Source of the DNA: Pseudomonadota bacterium
GTDB taxonomy: Bacteria; Pseudomonadota; Gammaproteobacteria; Steroidobacterales; Steroidobacteraceae
Assembly: GCA_021826035.1 (NCBI GenBank)
Contig: JAKBBE010000003.1
Coordinates: 1-64,000 of the forward strand
DNA length: 64,000 nucleotides
Direction: 5' to 3'
The notes under the pieces are model-generated. The model searched no databases and was not told the origin of the DNA. It worked only from the letters and a program-made list of their open reading frames with translations. Position numbers and translations under genes: made by a program. This document shows positions 1-9,239 of the stretch, piece after piece. The first letter of the stretch is position 1. Every line of letters starts with the position of its first letter.

Positions 1-344
1 ATCCCATCGAACTTGGCCCCTTGGGCGAGCAGGGAGAAGCGGCTCTGGCGGGCGCTTTCGCGAAACTCCGAGATCGAGCTGTTCGGGTTGTTGGCGAAGG
101 GGATGCCGGTATTGAAGTCCGAGCCGACGTCCGCCGATTGGTTACGATTGCGGTACACGGTGGCGAGCTCGGCGAAGCCGCCGAAGGTCAACCTCAGCGG
201 TCCGGTCTGGATGGACGGTGCGCTTGGGGCGTGAGCGAATGCCGGGGCACCGGCGGTGGCGGCGAGGAGTGCGCCGAGGCCCACCCGCACATGCATCGAG
301 ACGCGGCGGCGGGACGGTGTGGTGATGTTCATTACCGTTCTCAT
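1..344 (-). CDS. Porin-like outer membrane protein, N-terminal part (cut by window edge)
   Basis: Read on the minus strand, ATG at 344 (or in-frame ATG at 332) opens a frame that runs off the left edge. It begins with a basic N-terminus rich in Arg and a hydrophobic stretch (VGLGALLAATAGAPAFAHA), a typical Sec signal peptide. A segment starting LTFGGFAELATVYRNRN follows, then a Ser/Asn-rich region and SRFSLLAQG. The FGGF-type first strand and the alternating pattern resemble trimeric porins and DcaP-like outer membrane channels. I recognise the class, not the exact family. Pho-box-like repeats lie 315-430 bp upstream in the right orientation, so it may be a phosphate-starvation-induced porin; that is inference. 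Only about 114 residues are visible. Confidence 0.6.
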   Translation of the reverse strand, partial: MRTVMNITTPSRRRVSMHVRVGLGALLAATAGAPAFAHAPSAPSIQTGPLRLTFGGFAELATVYRNRNQSADVGSDFNTGIPFANNPNSSISEFRESARQSRFSLLAQGAKFDG

Positions 345-658
345 GCTCGTGAGTTCACTCGAGAAGGGGGGCGATGGCTGGAGCGCGCTCGGGCGCCGCT
401 CGCGCGGCTGCCAGGTGCACCACCGGCATCGAGCTGCCGACCTGCGCTGTCGCGCGTCGGTTCGGCGAATGAAGCCGTGGGATACCGCGAGCGCAAATCG
501 GCGCTGTCGGTGCACCGCACGCGGCGTTGCGCCCGAGGGGGGCGATCGGCCGCGTGCGGCCAGCATGCGCATCGGATGCGCCGACAGGTCACCGTGAGAC
601 TCCTCTGAATCGTTGTTCTTACACCGGCGCGTGGCGCACCCCGCGCCGCGATGTCCGC

Positions 659-676
659 GTGACGATTTTGTGACAA
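659..676 (-). promoter_or_regulatory. Pho-box-like repeat pair facing the porin-like gene
   Basis: On the minus strand the sequence reads TTGTCAC, AAAA, TCGTCAC. These are two 7-bp units spaced 11 bp apart, close to the PhoB box consensus of CTGTCAT-type repeats separated by four A/T-rich bases. It faces the porin-like gene at 344. No convincing -10 box is visible at the usual distance, so promoter activity is unproven. Confidence 0.45.
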
Positions 677-743
677 TCGATCCTGCGGCACGCGACTCGG
701 GCTGAAACCGAAGCGCTGCGCTCAGTGGCCCGGCGACCATTAA

Positions 744-772
744 ATGACAGAAATATGAAAATAACGTGACAG
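744..772 (-). promoter_or_regulatory. PhoB box, three 7-bp repeats, facing left
   Basis: On the minus strand the repeats are CTGTCAC (772-766), TTTTCAT (761-755) and CTGTCAT (750-744), each starting 11 bp after the last and separated by A/T-rich spacers (gtta, attt). This is the head-to-tail arrangement bound by PhoB dimers. It lies in a locally AT-rich island in otherwise GC-rich DNA and faces the porin-like gene. PhoB control is inferred from the motif. Confidence 0.6.
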
Positions 773-774
773 AT

Positions 775-792
775 GTGTCATTCAACTGTCAT
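775..792 (+). promoter_or_regulatory. PhoB box facing the pstB genes
   Basis: On the plus strand: GTGTCAT (775-781), tcaa, CTGTCAT (786-792), an 11-bp-spaced pair that matches the Pho-box consensus at nearly every position. It starts 2 bp after the oppositely oriented box ending at 772, so the two form a divergent control region. The first gene downstream is pstB at 1363, 570 bp away, which is long for a 5' leader. Confidence 0.6.
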
Positions 793-819
793 ATATCAAT
801 AACCCATTGAAAAAAAAGA

Positions 820-1362
820 GTAATCGACCGGGCCTGGGCCGCCGACTCGCGCCGTGCCGAGGACTGCGTGCCGCGATGCGAGCGGGCCGGCTGTCATCAT
901 TCGGACATGAAGCGCGGGGATGATGGGCCATCGGCCGATGGGGTTCGGTGTACCCGGATGCACCGCGGGCCAGTCCCCTGATAGGGGCCTTGCGGCACAC
1001 ACCGGTGGAGGGGCACGCGGAGTCGCCTGCGGCGCAGGATCGGTGCGCAGCGCCGGCGGTGCCTCGGAGGCAGCGGCGGATGCGCTGTCAGCGGGCAACC
1101 GCCTCTCTGCGGCGCGGCGCCGCGCTCGGTCAGCGCACGTGCGCAGGTGCAGCGGCCGGCACGGGAGCGGACGAGGGGAGCGGATGATGGATGCGACTTG
1201 CTGCCGATAACCTCGGCAGGCGACAATTCCGCGGTGCCTGGCACTGACGGGCCGGCATGGCTGCGCGCGCCGCGAAGGCGGCGAGTCCCCTGATTTGGAC
1301 GACGATTTCGACCCACCGAACATGCACCGAACCGCACCGCGGCCCCCCGCAGGACCGCACCG
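820..1362. other. Region without a convincing gene between the Pho boxes and the first pstB
   Basis: All frames were read on both strands. The open frames here are Arg/Gly/Ala-rich with no recognisable motif and look like GC-skew artefacts. No pstS, pstC or pstA sequence is recognisable. The segment could be a long leader, a decayed gene or spacer. Confidence 0.4.
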
Positions 1363-2169
1363 ATGAGCCAGCCGGCCGAGTGGACCGATCCTGCCGGTAC
1401 CCTGGGGGCGAACCCGGCGACGAAAATCGAGGTTCGGAGCCTGAACTTCTTCTATGGCCGGCAGCAGGCGCTGAAGGACATCACTCTGGCGCTGCCCGAC
1501 CGTTCCATCACCGCCTTCATCGGGCCGTCGGGCTGCGGCAAATCGACGCTGCTGCGGGTCCTGAACCGCATGTACACGTTGTATCCGGGGCACCGCGCGA
1601 GCGGCGAGGTGCTGCTTGACGGCCAGGACATCCTCGCCCCGAACGTGGATGTGACGCGACTGCGCCTGCGCGTGGGGATGGTGTTCCAGAAGCCCACGCC
1701 GTTTCCGATGTCGATTTTCGAGAACGTGGCCTTCGGGCTGCGCCTGGCGCGGCGGATCGGGCGCAGCGAGCTCACCCGGCGCGTGCAGGGCGCGCTGGGT
1801 GATGCGGCGCTCTGGGACGAGGTCAAGGATAAGCTGCACGAGGATGCCCGCAGCCTCTCCGGCGGCCAGCAGCAGCGCCTGTGCATCGCGCGCTCCATTG
1901 CGCTTGAGCCGGAGGTGATCCTGCTCGATGAGCCCACCGCGGCGCTCGATCCGATCTCGACGCTGAAGGTCGAGGAGACTCTGCAGAACCTGCGCGAGCG
2001 GTTCTGCATCGTGATCGTCACCCACAACCTGCAGCAGGCCGCGCGCGTCTCGAGCAGCACGGCGTTCATGTACCAGGGCGAACTGATCGAGATGGGCCCC
2101 ACGGGGCAGTTGTTCACCGCGCCGCGGGATCGGCGCACCGATGACTATGTCACCGGGCGATTTGGCTGA
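1363..2169 (+). CDS. pstB: Phosphate ABC transporter ATP-binding protein PstB (copy 1)
   Basis: ATPase subunit that powers high-affinity phosphate import by the PstSCAB complex at the inner membrane. 268 residues, the usual PstB length. Walker [10 protein letters not shown] at residues 54-62, the PstB-typical VFQKPTPFP around 107-115, ABC signature LSGGQQQRL at 165-173, Walker B VILLDEP at 185-191 and the H-loop [12 protein letters not shown] further on. ATG at 1363 matches the family start. A second, non-identical pstB follows after 12 bp. The usual partners pstS, pstC, pstA and phoU are not in this window, so the permease must be encoded elsewhere if it exists. The upstream Pho box suggests induction under phosphate limitation. 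Confidence 0.93.
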   Translation: MSQPAEWTDPAGTLGANPATKIEVRSLNFFYGRQQALKDITLALPDRSITAFIGPSGCGKSTLLRVLNRMYTLYPGHRASGEVLLDGQDILAPNVDVTRLRLRVGMVFQKPTPFPMSIFENVAFGLRLARRIGRSELTRRVQGALGDAALWDEVKDKLHEDARSLSGGQQQRLCIARSIALEPEVILLDEPTAALDPISTLKVEETLQNLRERFCIVIVTHNLQQAARVSSSTAFMYQGELIEMGPTGQLFTAPRDRRTDDYVTGRFG

Positions 2170-2181
2170 GGTAGACCGACA

Positions 2182-3099
2182 GTGGCGCAGGAAACGACCC
2201 GCTCCGACCTTCCCGGCGCGAGCCTCCCGAGCGGCGTGGCCCTAGGCACCAAGCCCAGCGGCCGCGTGCACCTCCCGACGACGCTCGCCAGCGAGCTGAC
2301 GACGCTGCCGAGCGGGCTGCCGGCCGGGGAGCCGCAGGTGCCCGATCCGGTGTTCTCCTGCCGCTCGGTGTACGTGCACTATGGGGAGATCCAGGCGCTC
2401 GCCGACGTGACGGTGGACATCGCACGCGGCCAGGTGCTTGCCTGCATCGGACCGTCCGGTTGCGGCAAATCGACGTTCCTGCGCTGCCTGAACCGCATGA
2501 ACGACACCATTCCCGGGGCGCGCGTCACGGGCACGATCCTGCTCGATGGCCAGGACATCTACGAGAAGCGCCAGGACGTGGCGCGCTTGAGGGCGCGCAT
2601 CGGGATGGTGTTCCAGAAGCCCAATCCATTTCCGAAGTCGATTTACGACAACGTGGCCTACGGGCCACGCATCCACAAGCTCACCCGCACCCGGGCCGAT
2701 CTGGATGAGCTGGTGTGCACCAGCCTGCAGCGCGCCGGGCTGTGGAGCGAGGTGAAGGACCGGCTGCACGGGCCGGGCATGGGCCTCTCCGGCGGCCAGC
2801 AGCAGCGCCTGTGCATCGCGCGGGCGCTCGCCGTGCAGCCGGAGGTGATCCTGATGGACGAACCGTGCTCGGCGCTCGATCCGATCGCGACGGCGCGCAT
2901 CGAGGATCTGATCGAGGAGCTGCACGGCAGCTATGCGATCGTGATCGTGACGCACTCGATGCAACAGGCCGCGCGCGTCTCGCAGCGCACCGCCTACTTC
3001 CACATGGGGCGGTTGGTGGAAGTCGGGGAGACCGACCGGGTGTTCACCAACCCGCGCCACCGTCTGACCGAGGATTACATCACGGGCCGCTTCGGCTGA
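2182..3099 (+). CDS. pstB: Phosphate ABC transporter ATP-binding protein PstB (copy 2)
   Basis: Second PstB ATPase, GTG start at 2182, 305 residues. The ABC core starts near residue 56. Walker [10 protein letters not shown] is at 90-98, VFQKPNPFP at 143-151, signature LSGGQQQRL at 202-210 and Walker B VILMDEP at 222-228. Residues 1-50 are a Ser/Pro/Gly-rich extension absent from copy 1; either it is real or the true start lies further in (no later start with a clear ribosome site was found). The two copies share the PstB hallmarks but differ widely, for example in the helical region after the Q-loop, so they look like old paralogues rather than a recent duplication. Probably co-transcribed with copy 1. 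Confidence 0.9.
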   Translation: MAQETTRSDLPGASLPSGVALGTKPSGRVHLPTTLASELTTLPSGLPAGEPQVPDPVFSCRSVYVHYGEIQALADVTVDIARGQVLACIGPSGCGKSTFLRCLNRMNDTIPGARVTGTILLDGQDIYEKRQDVARLRARIGMVFQKPNPFPKSIYDNVAYGPRIHKLTRTRADLDELVCTSLQRAGLWSEVKDRLHGPGMGLSGGQQQRLCIARALAVQPEVILMDEPCSALDPIATARIEDLIEELHGSYAIVIVTHSMQQAARVSQRTAYFHMGRLVEVGETDRVFTNPRHRLTEDYITGRFG

Positions 3100-3436
3100 G
3101 GCCCGCCCGTCGGGGCGGCGGTGATGTCGTAACGGTTTGCGGAGCGGGCCCGGGGGACACGGCCGCGCGCGAAGGCCGTCAGGTTAGGCAGCCCTGGTCA
3201 TATCCCGGGTGATCAAGCCCCCGGGCACCGCCGCCGGTGAACTGCAGAGCGCTTTTGCTCGATCGGTCTCCAACACTCCGGCGGCCGCCTTCAGAATCTT
3301 AAAGACACGCTGTTTGCGGTCGTTGCGCCTCGTCGAACAGCAGCGCGGTCCGGGGTCGCCAGGCTGTGGTCGGCCCGGGAGCCGCTGCTTTGCGACACGA
3401 CCGGTGAGCTCGTCGGCCTCGCAGGCAATTGATCGT
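3100..3436. other. Intergenic region between convergent pstB and dapD
   Basis: No credible coding frame was found on either strand. A GC-rich inverted repeat (CGCCC...GGGCG) lies just after the pstB stop at about 3105-3118 and may end the pst transcript, but it has no T-run. phoU, often found after pstB, is absent. Confidence 0.45.
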
Positions 3437-3463
3437 AAAAAAAATAGCACCCGCGGCGCGCTA
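3437..3463 (-). terminator. Rho-independent terminator of the map-glnD-dapC-dapD operon
   Basis: On the minus strand the arms TAGCGC and GTGCTA (one G-T wobble) enclose a 7-nt GC loop and are followed directly by eight T residues (3444-3437). The 5' arm begins at the TAG stop codon of dapD, so terminator and stop codon overlap. Confidence 0.8.
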
Positions 3464-4291
3464 CTGCGCGGCGCGCAGCAGTTCGTTGATCGAGGTCTTG
3501 GCGCGCGTCTGGGCATCGACCCGCTTGACGATCACCGCGCAGGCGAGGCTGTAGCGGCCGTCCGCCGAGGGCAGCGATCCGGGTACGACCACGGAGCCGG
3601 CCGGCACGCGTCCGTAGAGGATCTGTCCGCTCGCGCGGTCGTAGATGCGCGTGCTCTGCCCGATGAACACCCCCATGGAGATGACCGCGCCGGTCTCGAC
3701 GATGACCCCTTCGACGATTTCCGAGCGCGCGCCGATGAAGCAGTCGTCCTCGATGATGGTGGGGCTGGCCTGCAGCGGCTCGAGCACCCCGCCGATCCCG
3801 ACCCCGCCGGAGAGGTGCACGTTGCGCCCGATCTGCGCGCACGAGCCGACGGTCGCCCAGGTGTCGATCATGGTGCCCGTGTCGACGTAGGCGCCGATGT
3901 TGACGTAACTCGGCATCAGTACGGTGTTGGGCGCGATGTACGCGCCCTTGCGGACCAGCGCGTGCGGCACGATGCGCGCCCCACCGGCGCGCAGCTGCGC
4001 CTCGTCGGTGGCGGCATATTTCAGCGGCACCTTGTCGTAAAAGCGCGTGAAGCCGGCCTCGATCGGGGTGTTCTCGCGCGTGCGAAAGTAGAGCAGCACC
4101 GCCTTCTTCAGCCACTCGTTGACCACCCAGTGCTCGCCCTGGCGCTGCGCAACGCGCGCCCGCCCGCTGTCGAGCAGCTCGATGCACTCCTCGAGCTGCG
4201 CGGCGAGCGTCGCCGTGACCCGCTCGGGCGTCACAGTGGCGCGCGCCTCGAACGCCGCTTCGATGGCGGCCTGCAGCGGCGCGGCGCTCAT
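3461..4291 (-). CDS. dapD: 2,3,4,5-tetrahydropyridine-2,6-dicarboxylate N-succinyltransferase
   Basis: Transfers succinate from succinyl-CoA to tetrahydrodipicolinate in the succinylase branch of lysine and meso-diaminopimelate synthesis, a cytosolic step. 276 residues from ATG at 4291, about the family length. The N-terminal helical domain carries [14 protein letters not shown]. Left-handed beta-helix hexapeptide repeats follow from about residue 110 ([19 protein letters not shown], then [10 protein letters not shown] and [15 protein letters not shown]). The start overlaps the dapC stop by 4 bp (ATGA), so the pair is translationally coupled. An upstream in-frame start at 4342 lies inside dapC and is less likely. 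Confidence 0.95.
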   Translation of the reverse strand: MSAAPLQAAIEAAFEARATVTPERVTATLAAQLEECIELLDSGRARVAQRQGEHWVVNEWLKKAVLLYFRTRENTPIEAGFTRFYDKVPLKYAATDEAQLRAGGARIVPHALVRKGAYIAPNTVLMPSYVNIGAYVDTGTMIDTWATVGSCAQIGRNVHLSGGVGIGGVLEPLQASPTIIEDDCFIGARSEIVEGVIVETGAVISMGVFIGQSTRIYDRASGQILYGRVPAGSVVVPGSLPSADGRYSLACAVIVKRVDAQTRAKTSINELLRAAQ

Positions 4292-5496
4292 GACTCGCGC
4301 CGCTCGAGGTAGGCGCGGATGCGCTCGGCGGCCTCGATGCACGCAGCGACACTCGGTACGAGCGAGATGCGCACGCGCCCCGCGCCGGGATTGCCATGCC
4401 CGCCATCGCGCGCCAGATAGCTGCCCGGCAGCACCAGCACGCCCTGGGTGGCGTACAGCTCGCGTGTGAAGCGCTCATCGTCGCCGTCGGCGCCGACTTC
4501 GCTCCACAGGTAGAAGGCGCCCTCGGGCCGCTCGACCGGCAGGACCGGAGCGAGAATGGGCAGCACGCGCTCGAATTTCTCCCGGTACAGGCGCCGGTTG
4601 GCCACGACATGCGCATCGTCCTGCCAGGCCACGATGCTCGCCAGTTGGGTCGGCACCGGCATGGCGCAGCCGTGATAGGTCCGGTACAGCAGCAGCTTGG
4701 CGATGATCGCCGGGTCACCGGCGACGAACCCGGAGCGCAGGCCCGGTACGCTCGAGCGCTTCGAGAGGCTGTGGAATACGATGCAGCGCTCGAAGCGTGC
4801 GCGCCCGGCGGCCTCGGCGGCTTCCAGCAGACCCGGCGGCGGGCGCGCCTCATCGAGATAGATCTCGCTGTAGCACTCGTCGGCCGCGACGATGAAGTCG
4901 TAGCGTTCGGCGAGTTCGAGCGCCTGGCGCAGATACTGCCGCGAGAACACCTTGCCGGTCGGGTTGCCTGGGCTGCACAGGAACAGCACCTGACAGCGCC
5001 GCCAGAGATGCTCCGGCACGGCCGCGAGGTCCGGCGTGAAGTCATTCGCCGCGGTGGTGTCGAGGAAGTACGGCTCGCCCCCGGCGAGCAGCGCGGCACC
5101 CTCGTAGATTTGATAGAACGGATTGGGCATCGCCACCAGCGCCTCGCGGCTCGCATCGAGTGCGGCCTGCACGAACGCGAACAGCGCCTCGCGCGTGCCG
5201 TTCACCGGCAGCACCATGGTGGCCGGATCGACGCTGCCGGCGGCGAGGCCGAAGCGCCGCTCGAGCCACGCGGCGCACGCGCCACGCAACTCGGGCACCC
5301 CGGCGGTGGTGGGGTAGGTGCCAAGCTGGTGCGCGTTGGCGCGCAGCGCCTCGAGCACCATGGCCGGCGGCTCGTGGCGCGGCTCGCCGATCGACATGGC
5401 GATCGGGCGGATCGACGCTGCCGGTGGGGTCGGGGCGGTCAGTCGCGCCAGACGCTCGAACGGATAGGCGTGCAGCCGCTGAAGACGCGGGTTCAT
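4288..5496 (-). CDS. dapC: Succinyldiaminopimelate aminotransferase
   Basis: PLP-dependent class I/II aminotransferase that makes N-succinyl-L,L-diaminopimelate, the step after DapD in lysine/peptidoglycan precursor synthesis. 402 residues from ATG at 5496, which has a GGAG ribosome site just upstream. SPGNPTG is at 175-181, the PLP-ring Asp in [10 protein letters not shown] is D206, and the Schiff-base lysine is K246 in SLSKRSS. The position directly upstream of dapD and downstream of glnD/map supports DapC over other aminotransferases of the fold. An in-frame start at 5583 would run into the end of glnD and lacks support. Confidence 0.9.
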   Translation of the reverse strand: MNPRLQRLHAYPFERLARLTAPTPPAASIRPIAMSIGEPRHEPPAMVLEALRANAHQLGTYPTTAGVPELRGACAAWLERRFGLAAGSVDPATMVLPVNGTREALFAFVQAALDASREALVAMPNPFYQIYEGAALLAGGEPYFLDTTAANDFTPDLAAVPEHLWRRCQVLFLCSPGNPTGKVFSRQYLRQALELAERYDFIVAADECYSEIYLDEARPPPGLLEAAEAAGRARFERCIVFHSLSKRSSVPGLRSGFVAGDPAIIAKLLLYRTYHGCAMPVPTQLASIVAWQDDAHVVANRRLYREKFERVLPILAPVLPVERPEGAFYLWSEVGADGDDERFTRELYATQGVLVLPGSYLARDGGHGNPGAGRVRISLVPSVAACIEAAERIRAYLERRES

Positions 5497-5515
5497 GTGA
5501 AGCTCCAGTGGGTGG

Positions 5516-8221
5516 TTACGCGGCGGCGCGCCGTTTGAGCGCTTCGCCGAGGATCTGGCGCAGATGCTCGGCCCGCGCCTCATCGAGTGCCTGCCCGTCG
5601 CGGTCGGTGATGTAGAAGACGTCCTCGGCCCGCTCCCCGACGGTCATGATGCGCGCGGCCTGCAGCAGCACGTGCTCGGCGGTGAGCACCTTGCCGACGT
5701 CGCACAGCAGCCCCGGCCGGTCTCCGGCGATCAGCTCGAGCACCGAGCGGCCGTTCGGTTCATCGGTGCTGATGGCGATCTGCGTAGGGGTATGGAACAT
5801 GCGCGCCTGGCGCGGGACGCGCCGGTGCACGGCGATGGTGGCCTGCGGCTGCTGCAGCGAGCGCCACAGCGCCTCTTCGATCTCCTCGCGCCGCTCACCG
5901 TCGGCGATCGGCGCGCCGTCATCCTCCAGGACGTGGTAGAGATCGAGGCTGAAGCCATCGCCGGTGGGCGTGATGCGCGCATCGACGATGTCAAGTCCGA
6001 GCTGATCGAGCACCGCGGTGGTGCGACCGAAGCCGTGTTCAAGTGCTCGGGTATAGATCAGCACCGCGGTGGTGCCGCGCACGCTCTGCGGGTCGAGCGC
6101 CACCAGCGGCTCGATGCTGTGCGGATCGCGCTCGGCGAGCAGGCGCATGTGCCAGGCGAGCTCCTCCGGGGAGTGGCGCAGGAAATAGGTGGCCGAGAAA
6201 CGCTCCCAGACCCGCTCGATCGCCTCCCCGGGCACACCGCGCTCGATGAGCAGCCGACGGGCCGCCTCGCGCGTCTCCCCGACCAGCTGTTCCTGGTCGA
6301 TTGGCGACTCCAGCCCGCGGCGCAGCGCACGGCGCACGCGCTGGTAGAAGTCATCGAACAGAGAGGCCTTCCACGAGTTCCACAGCTTCGGGTTCGTGGC
6401 GCGCACATCGGCGCAGGTGAGCACGTACAGGTAATCGAGGTGCGCCTCATCGCCGATGCTCTGCGCGAATGCGTTGATCACCTCCGGGTCGGAGATGTCC
6501 TGCTTCTGCGCCGCGAGGGAGAAGGTGAGGTGCTGGCGCACCAGCCAGGCCACCAGGCGCGCATCGTACGGGGAGAGCCCCTGCTCTAGGCAGAATGCCT
6601 CGGCGTCCACCGAGCCGAGTTCCGAGTGGTCCCCGCCGCGGCCCTTGGCGATGTCATGAAACAGTGCGGCGAGGTAGGCCACTTCGGGCCGCGGCAACTG
6701 CTGCATGATGCGCGAGGCCTGCGGCAGCTCCTGATCGTAGCGCGGGATGGCGAAGCGTCTGAGGTTGCTCACCACGAACAGCGTGTGCGCATCCACGGTG
6801 TAGGCGTGGAACAGGTCGTACTGCATGCGCCCGACGATGCGCCCGAACGCCGGGATGTAGCGGCCGAGCACCCCGTAGGTGTTCATGCGGCGCAGCTCGT
6901 GGGTCACCCCGACCGGCGAGCGCACGATCTCGAGGAACAGCCGGTGATGGCGCGGGTTCTGGCGGAACTCCTCGTCGATCAACCACAGGCTGCGGCCGAC
7001 GGCGCGCATGGTCGAGGCGCGCACGCCCTTGATCTCCGGGTGGCGCTGCAGCAGCGCGAACAGCTCCAGCAGCGCCGAGGGGGTGCGCGCAAAGACATCG
7101 TCGCTCACCGCCTCCAGCGAGCCGCAGCGCACCTGGAAGCGCGCATTGAGCGGGCGGGGCGGCTCGCTCTCGGTGAGAATCGCCTCGCGAAACAGCTGCA
7201 GCAGCAGCTCATTGAGCAGGCTCACGTCCTTCACGGTGCGGTAGTAGCGCTGCATCAGCTGCTCGACCGCGAGGGTGTAGGAGGCGTCCTCGTAGCCGAA
7301 GGTCTGCGCGAGGCGGATCTGGTGATCGAACAGCAGCCGGTCCTCGCGCCGCCCGGTGAGCACGTGCAGCCCGAAGCGCACCTTCCAGAGGAAGGCCTGA
7401 GCCTGCTGCAGGCGGCGGAACTCCGCCACCGAGAGAAATCCGTGCCGCGCCAGTTCATCGAGCGTTTCGGCGCCGAAGTGCCGCTTGGCCACCCAGGCGA
7501 TGGTCTGGATGTCGCGCAGGCCGCCCGGTCCGGTCTTCACGTTCGGCTCGAGGTTGTAGGCCGTGTCGTTGGCCTTCAGGTGCCGTTCGGACTGCTCGCG
7601 CACCTTCGCCTCGAAGAACTCGCGCACCGGCCAGAGATGCTCCGGGGCGAGCGCGGCGCGCAGCTCCGCGAGCAGTTGCGCATCCCCGGCGAGCAGCCGT
7701 GCCTCGATCAGCGTGGTCATGACGCTCACGTCCGCGGCGCTCTGCTCCAGACATTCCTCGAGGGTGCGCACGCTGTGGCCGACTTCAAGTCCGATGTCCC
7801 AGAGCAGCGCGAGCAGGCGCTCGAGCGCGGCGCGCGCCTCGCCCTGAGGGGCGCTGCGCACGAGCAGCAGCAGATCGATGTCCGAGCACGGCAGCAGCTC
7901 ACCGCGGCCATACCCGCCGACGGCCACCAGTGCCCAGGGGCGCTGCGGCGTGCCGAGGTGCGCGGCCCACAGCGCCTGCAGCACCCGATCGATGAGCAGC
8001 GCGCGCGCCTGCACCAGCGTCTCGATGGGCTCATCGGCGAGGAAGCGGGCCTTCAGCTGCTCGTGCGCCTCGGTGAGCAGCTCGCGCAGCGCCACCGGCG
8101 GGCCGCCGATGAGCTCAGGCAGCCGCTCGAGCAGCGGCCAATGTCCCGCCGTGCTCGGCGGGCCGGCGCTCTGTTCGCCTGCGGCCTCGGACTCGTCTGA
8201 TTCGCTGTCTGCGCTGACCAT
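5516..8221 (-). CDS. glnD: Bifunctional [protein-PII] uridylyltransferase / uridylyl-removing enzyme
   Basis: Senses glutamine and adds or removes UMP on PII proteins, setting nitrogen assimilation. 901 residues, normal GlnD size. The nucleotidyltransferase motif GGYGRGEL (102-109) with SDIDLLLL (113-120) gives the transferase site. The HD domain with YTVDAHT (474-480) and FHDIAKG (521-527) gives the hydrolase site. Two ACT domains at the C-terminus (about 695-780 and 810-890, second with [15 protein letters not shown]) bind glutamine. It sits between map and dapC on the minus strand; the gap to map is only a few bases, so it belongs to the same transcript. Confidence 0.96.
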   Translation of the reverse strand: MVSADSESDESEAAGEQSAGPPSTAGHWPLLERLPELIGGPPVALRELLTEAHEQLKARFLADEPIETLVQARALLIDRVLQALWAAHLGTPQRPWALVAVGGYGRGELLPCSDIDLLLLVRSAPQGEARAALERLLALLWDIGLEVGHSVRTLEECLEQSAADVSVMTTLIEARLLAGDAQLLAELRAALAPEHLWPVREFFEAKVREQSERHLKANDTAYNLEPNVKTGPGGLRDIQTIAWVAKRHFGAETLDELARHGFLSVAEFRRLQQAQAFLWKVRFGLHVLTGRREDRLLFDHQIRLAQTFGYEDASYTLAVEQLMQRYYRTVKDVSLLNELLLQLFREAILTESEPPRPLNARFQVRCGSLEAVSDDVFARTPSALLELFALLQRHPEIKGVRASTMRAVGRSLWLIDEEFRQNPRHHRLFLEIVRSPVGVTHELRRMNTYGVLGRYIPAFGRIVGRMQYDLFHAYTVDAHTLFVVSNLRRFAIPRYDQELPQASRIMQQLPRPEVAYLAALFHDIAKGRGGDHSELGSVDAEAFCLEQGLSPYDARLVAWLVRQHLTFSLAAQKQDISDPEVINAFAQSIGDEAHLDYLYVLTCADVRATNPKLWNSWKASLFDDFYQRVRRALRRGLESPIDQEQLVGETREAARRLLIERGVPGEAIERVWERFSATYFLRHSPEELAWHMRLLAERDPHSIEPLVALDPQSVRGTTAVLIYTRALEHGFGRTTAVLDQLGLDIVDARITPTGDGFSLDLYHVLEDDGAPIADGERREEIEEALWRSLQQPQATIAVHRRVPRQARMFHTPTQIAISTDEPNGRSVLELIAGDRPGLLCDVGKVLTAEHVLLQAARIMTVGERAEDVFYITDRDGQALDEARAEHLRQILGEALKRRAAA

Positions 8222-8225
8222 GGTG

Positions 8226-9002
8226 CTAGTGCGTGCTGCTGCGCTCGGCCGCCCCGAGGGTGAGAACCTCGTGGCCGGTCGCTGTCACGAGAATGGTGTG
8301 CTCCCACTGCGCCGAGAGCGAGTGATCCTTGGTGATGACGGTCCAGCCGTCCGGCAGCAGCCGCACGTGGCGCTTGCCGGCATTGATCATCGGCTCGATG
8401 GTGAAGGTCATGCCCGGCTCAAGGGTGAGCCCCGTGCCCGGCTCGCCGTAGTGCAGCACCTGCGGATCCTCGTGGTAGATCCGCCCAATGCCATGGCCGC
8501 AGTACTCGCGCACCACCGAGTAGTTGTGCTCCTCGGCGAAGGTCTGGATGGCGTGCCCGATGTCCCCGAGCCGCACGCCCGGGCGCACGATCTGGATGCC
8601 GCGCCACATCGCCTGGAAGCAGACCTCGGCGAGCCGCTGCGCGTGCGCAGGCGGTTTGCCGACGTAGTACATGCGGCTAGTGTCGCCGTGGAATCCGTCG
8701 CGGATCACCGTCACGTCGATATTGACGATGTCGCCGGCCTTCAGGCGCTTCTCATTGGGAATGCCGTGGCAGACCACGTGGTTCACCGAGGTGCAGATCA
8801 CCTTCGGGAAGCCGTGATAGTTCAGGTTCGCCGGGATCGTCCCCTGGACGTCCACGATGTACTCATGGCAGATGCGGTCGAGTTCCTCGGTGCTCACCCC
8901 CGGCACCACGTGCGCGCCGATCATGTCGAGCACCTCGGCGGCCAGGCGGCCGGCGATGCGCATTTTTTCCTGCTCCTCGGGCGATTTGATCGTAACGGCC
9001 AT
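8226..9002 (-). CDS. map: Methionine aminopeptidase, type I
   Basis: Removes the initiator Met from nascent proteins. 258 residues from ATG at 9002. Metal ligands of the pita-bread fold are all visible: D96, D107, H170, E203 and E234, plus catalytic H79 in VCHGIPN. No type II insertion. First gene of the minus-strand operon with glnD, dapC and dapD, and divergent from rpsB, the common gammaproteobacterial map/rpsB arrangement. The in-frame start at 9071 would add a basic 23-residue leader reaching into the divergent promoter region, so 9002 is preferred. Confidence 0.96.
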   Translation of the reverse strand: MAVTIKSPEEQEKMRIAGRLAAEVLDMIGAHVVPGVSTEELDRICHEYIVDVQGTIPANLNYHGFPKVICTSVNHVVCHGIPNEKRLKAGDIVNIDVTVIRDGFHGDTSRMYYVGKPPAHAQRLAEVCFQAMWRGIQIVRPGVRLGDIGHAIQTFAEEHNYSVVREYCGHGIGRIYHEDPQVLHYGEPGTGLTLEPGMTFTIEPMINAGKRHVRLLPDGWTVITKDHSLSAQWEHTILVTATGHEVLTLGAAERSSTH

Positions 9003-9075
9003 GGGGTATCCAGAGTGACTCAAACGGGAGCGCCGCACGGCGCCGGAACGCACCGGCCGCTGCGCGCGCAAGACA

Positions 9076-9104
9076 TTGTTCGGGCGAGGCCTTCATGGTA
9101 TAAA
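9076..9104 (+). promoter_or_regulatory. Sigma-70-type promoter for rpsB-tsf
   Basis: TTGTTC at 9076-9081 and TATAAA at 9099-9104 are separated by exactly 17 bp, ahead of a roughly 130-nt leader to rpsB. The -10 matches 5 of 6 consensus bases; the -35 matches mainly in TTG. The position between divergent map and rpsB fits. Confidence 0.55.
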
Positions 9105-9133
9105 GCGCGGCCTTTTTTGGCAATCAACCCACA

Positions 9134-9212
9134 CGCGCATCGCATTATCCGCAGACTGGGTGTCCCGCACGCGGCCCTTGGGCCGCATCCGGGATGGCTG
9201 CGGAGATGCGCG
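9134..9212 (+). promoter_or_regulatory. Structured rpsB leader, candidate S2 autoregulatory element
   Basis: Nested pairing is visible in the leader. The outer stem is CGCGCATC (9134-9141) with GATGCGCG (9205-9212). The next stem is CCGCAG (9149-9154) with CTGCGG (9198-9203). The apical hairpin is GCGGCCC (9171-9177), loop TT, GGGCCGC (9180-9186). Ribosomal protein S2 is known to repress rpsB-tsf through its leader in gammaproteobacteria; that this fold is the binding site is inference. Confidence 0.55.
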
Positions 9213-9239
9213 GAGGCCCAACCCAACGAGGAGTTTCTC

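Noticed and set aside
341..691. 116-codon minus-strand frame ending at the porin start
   Set aside because: It ends in an ATGA junction with the porin-like gene, but the sequence is Arg/Ala/Ser-rich without motif and contains one of the Pho-box candidates. Treated as leader.
897..1337. Possible gene (146 codons, minus) before pstB
   Set aside because: Composition is typical of chance frames (Arg/Pro/Ser/Ala), no motif, and competing frames of equal quality exist on the other strand.
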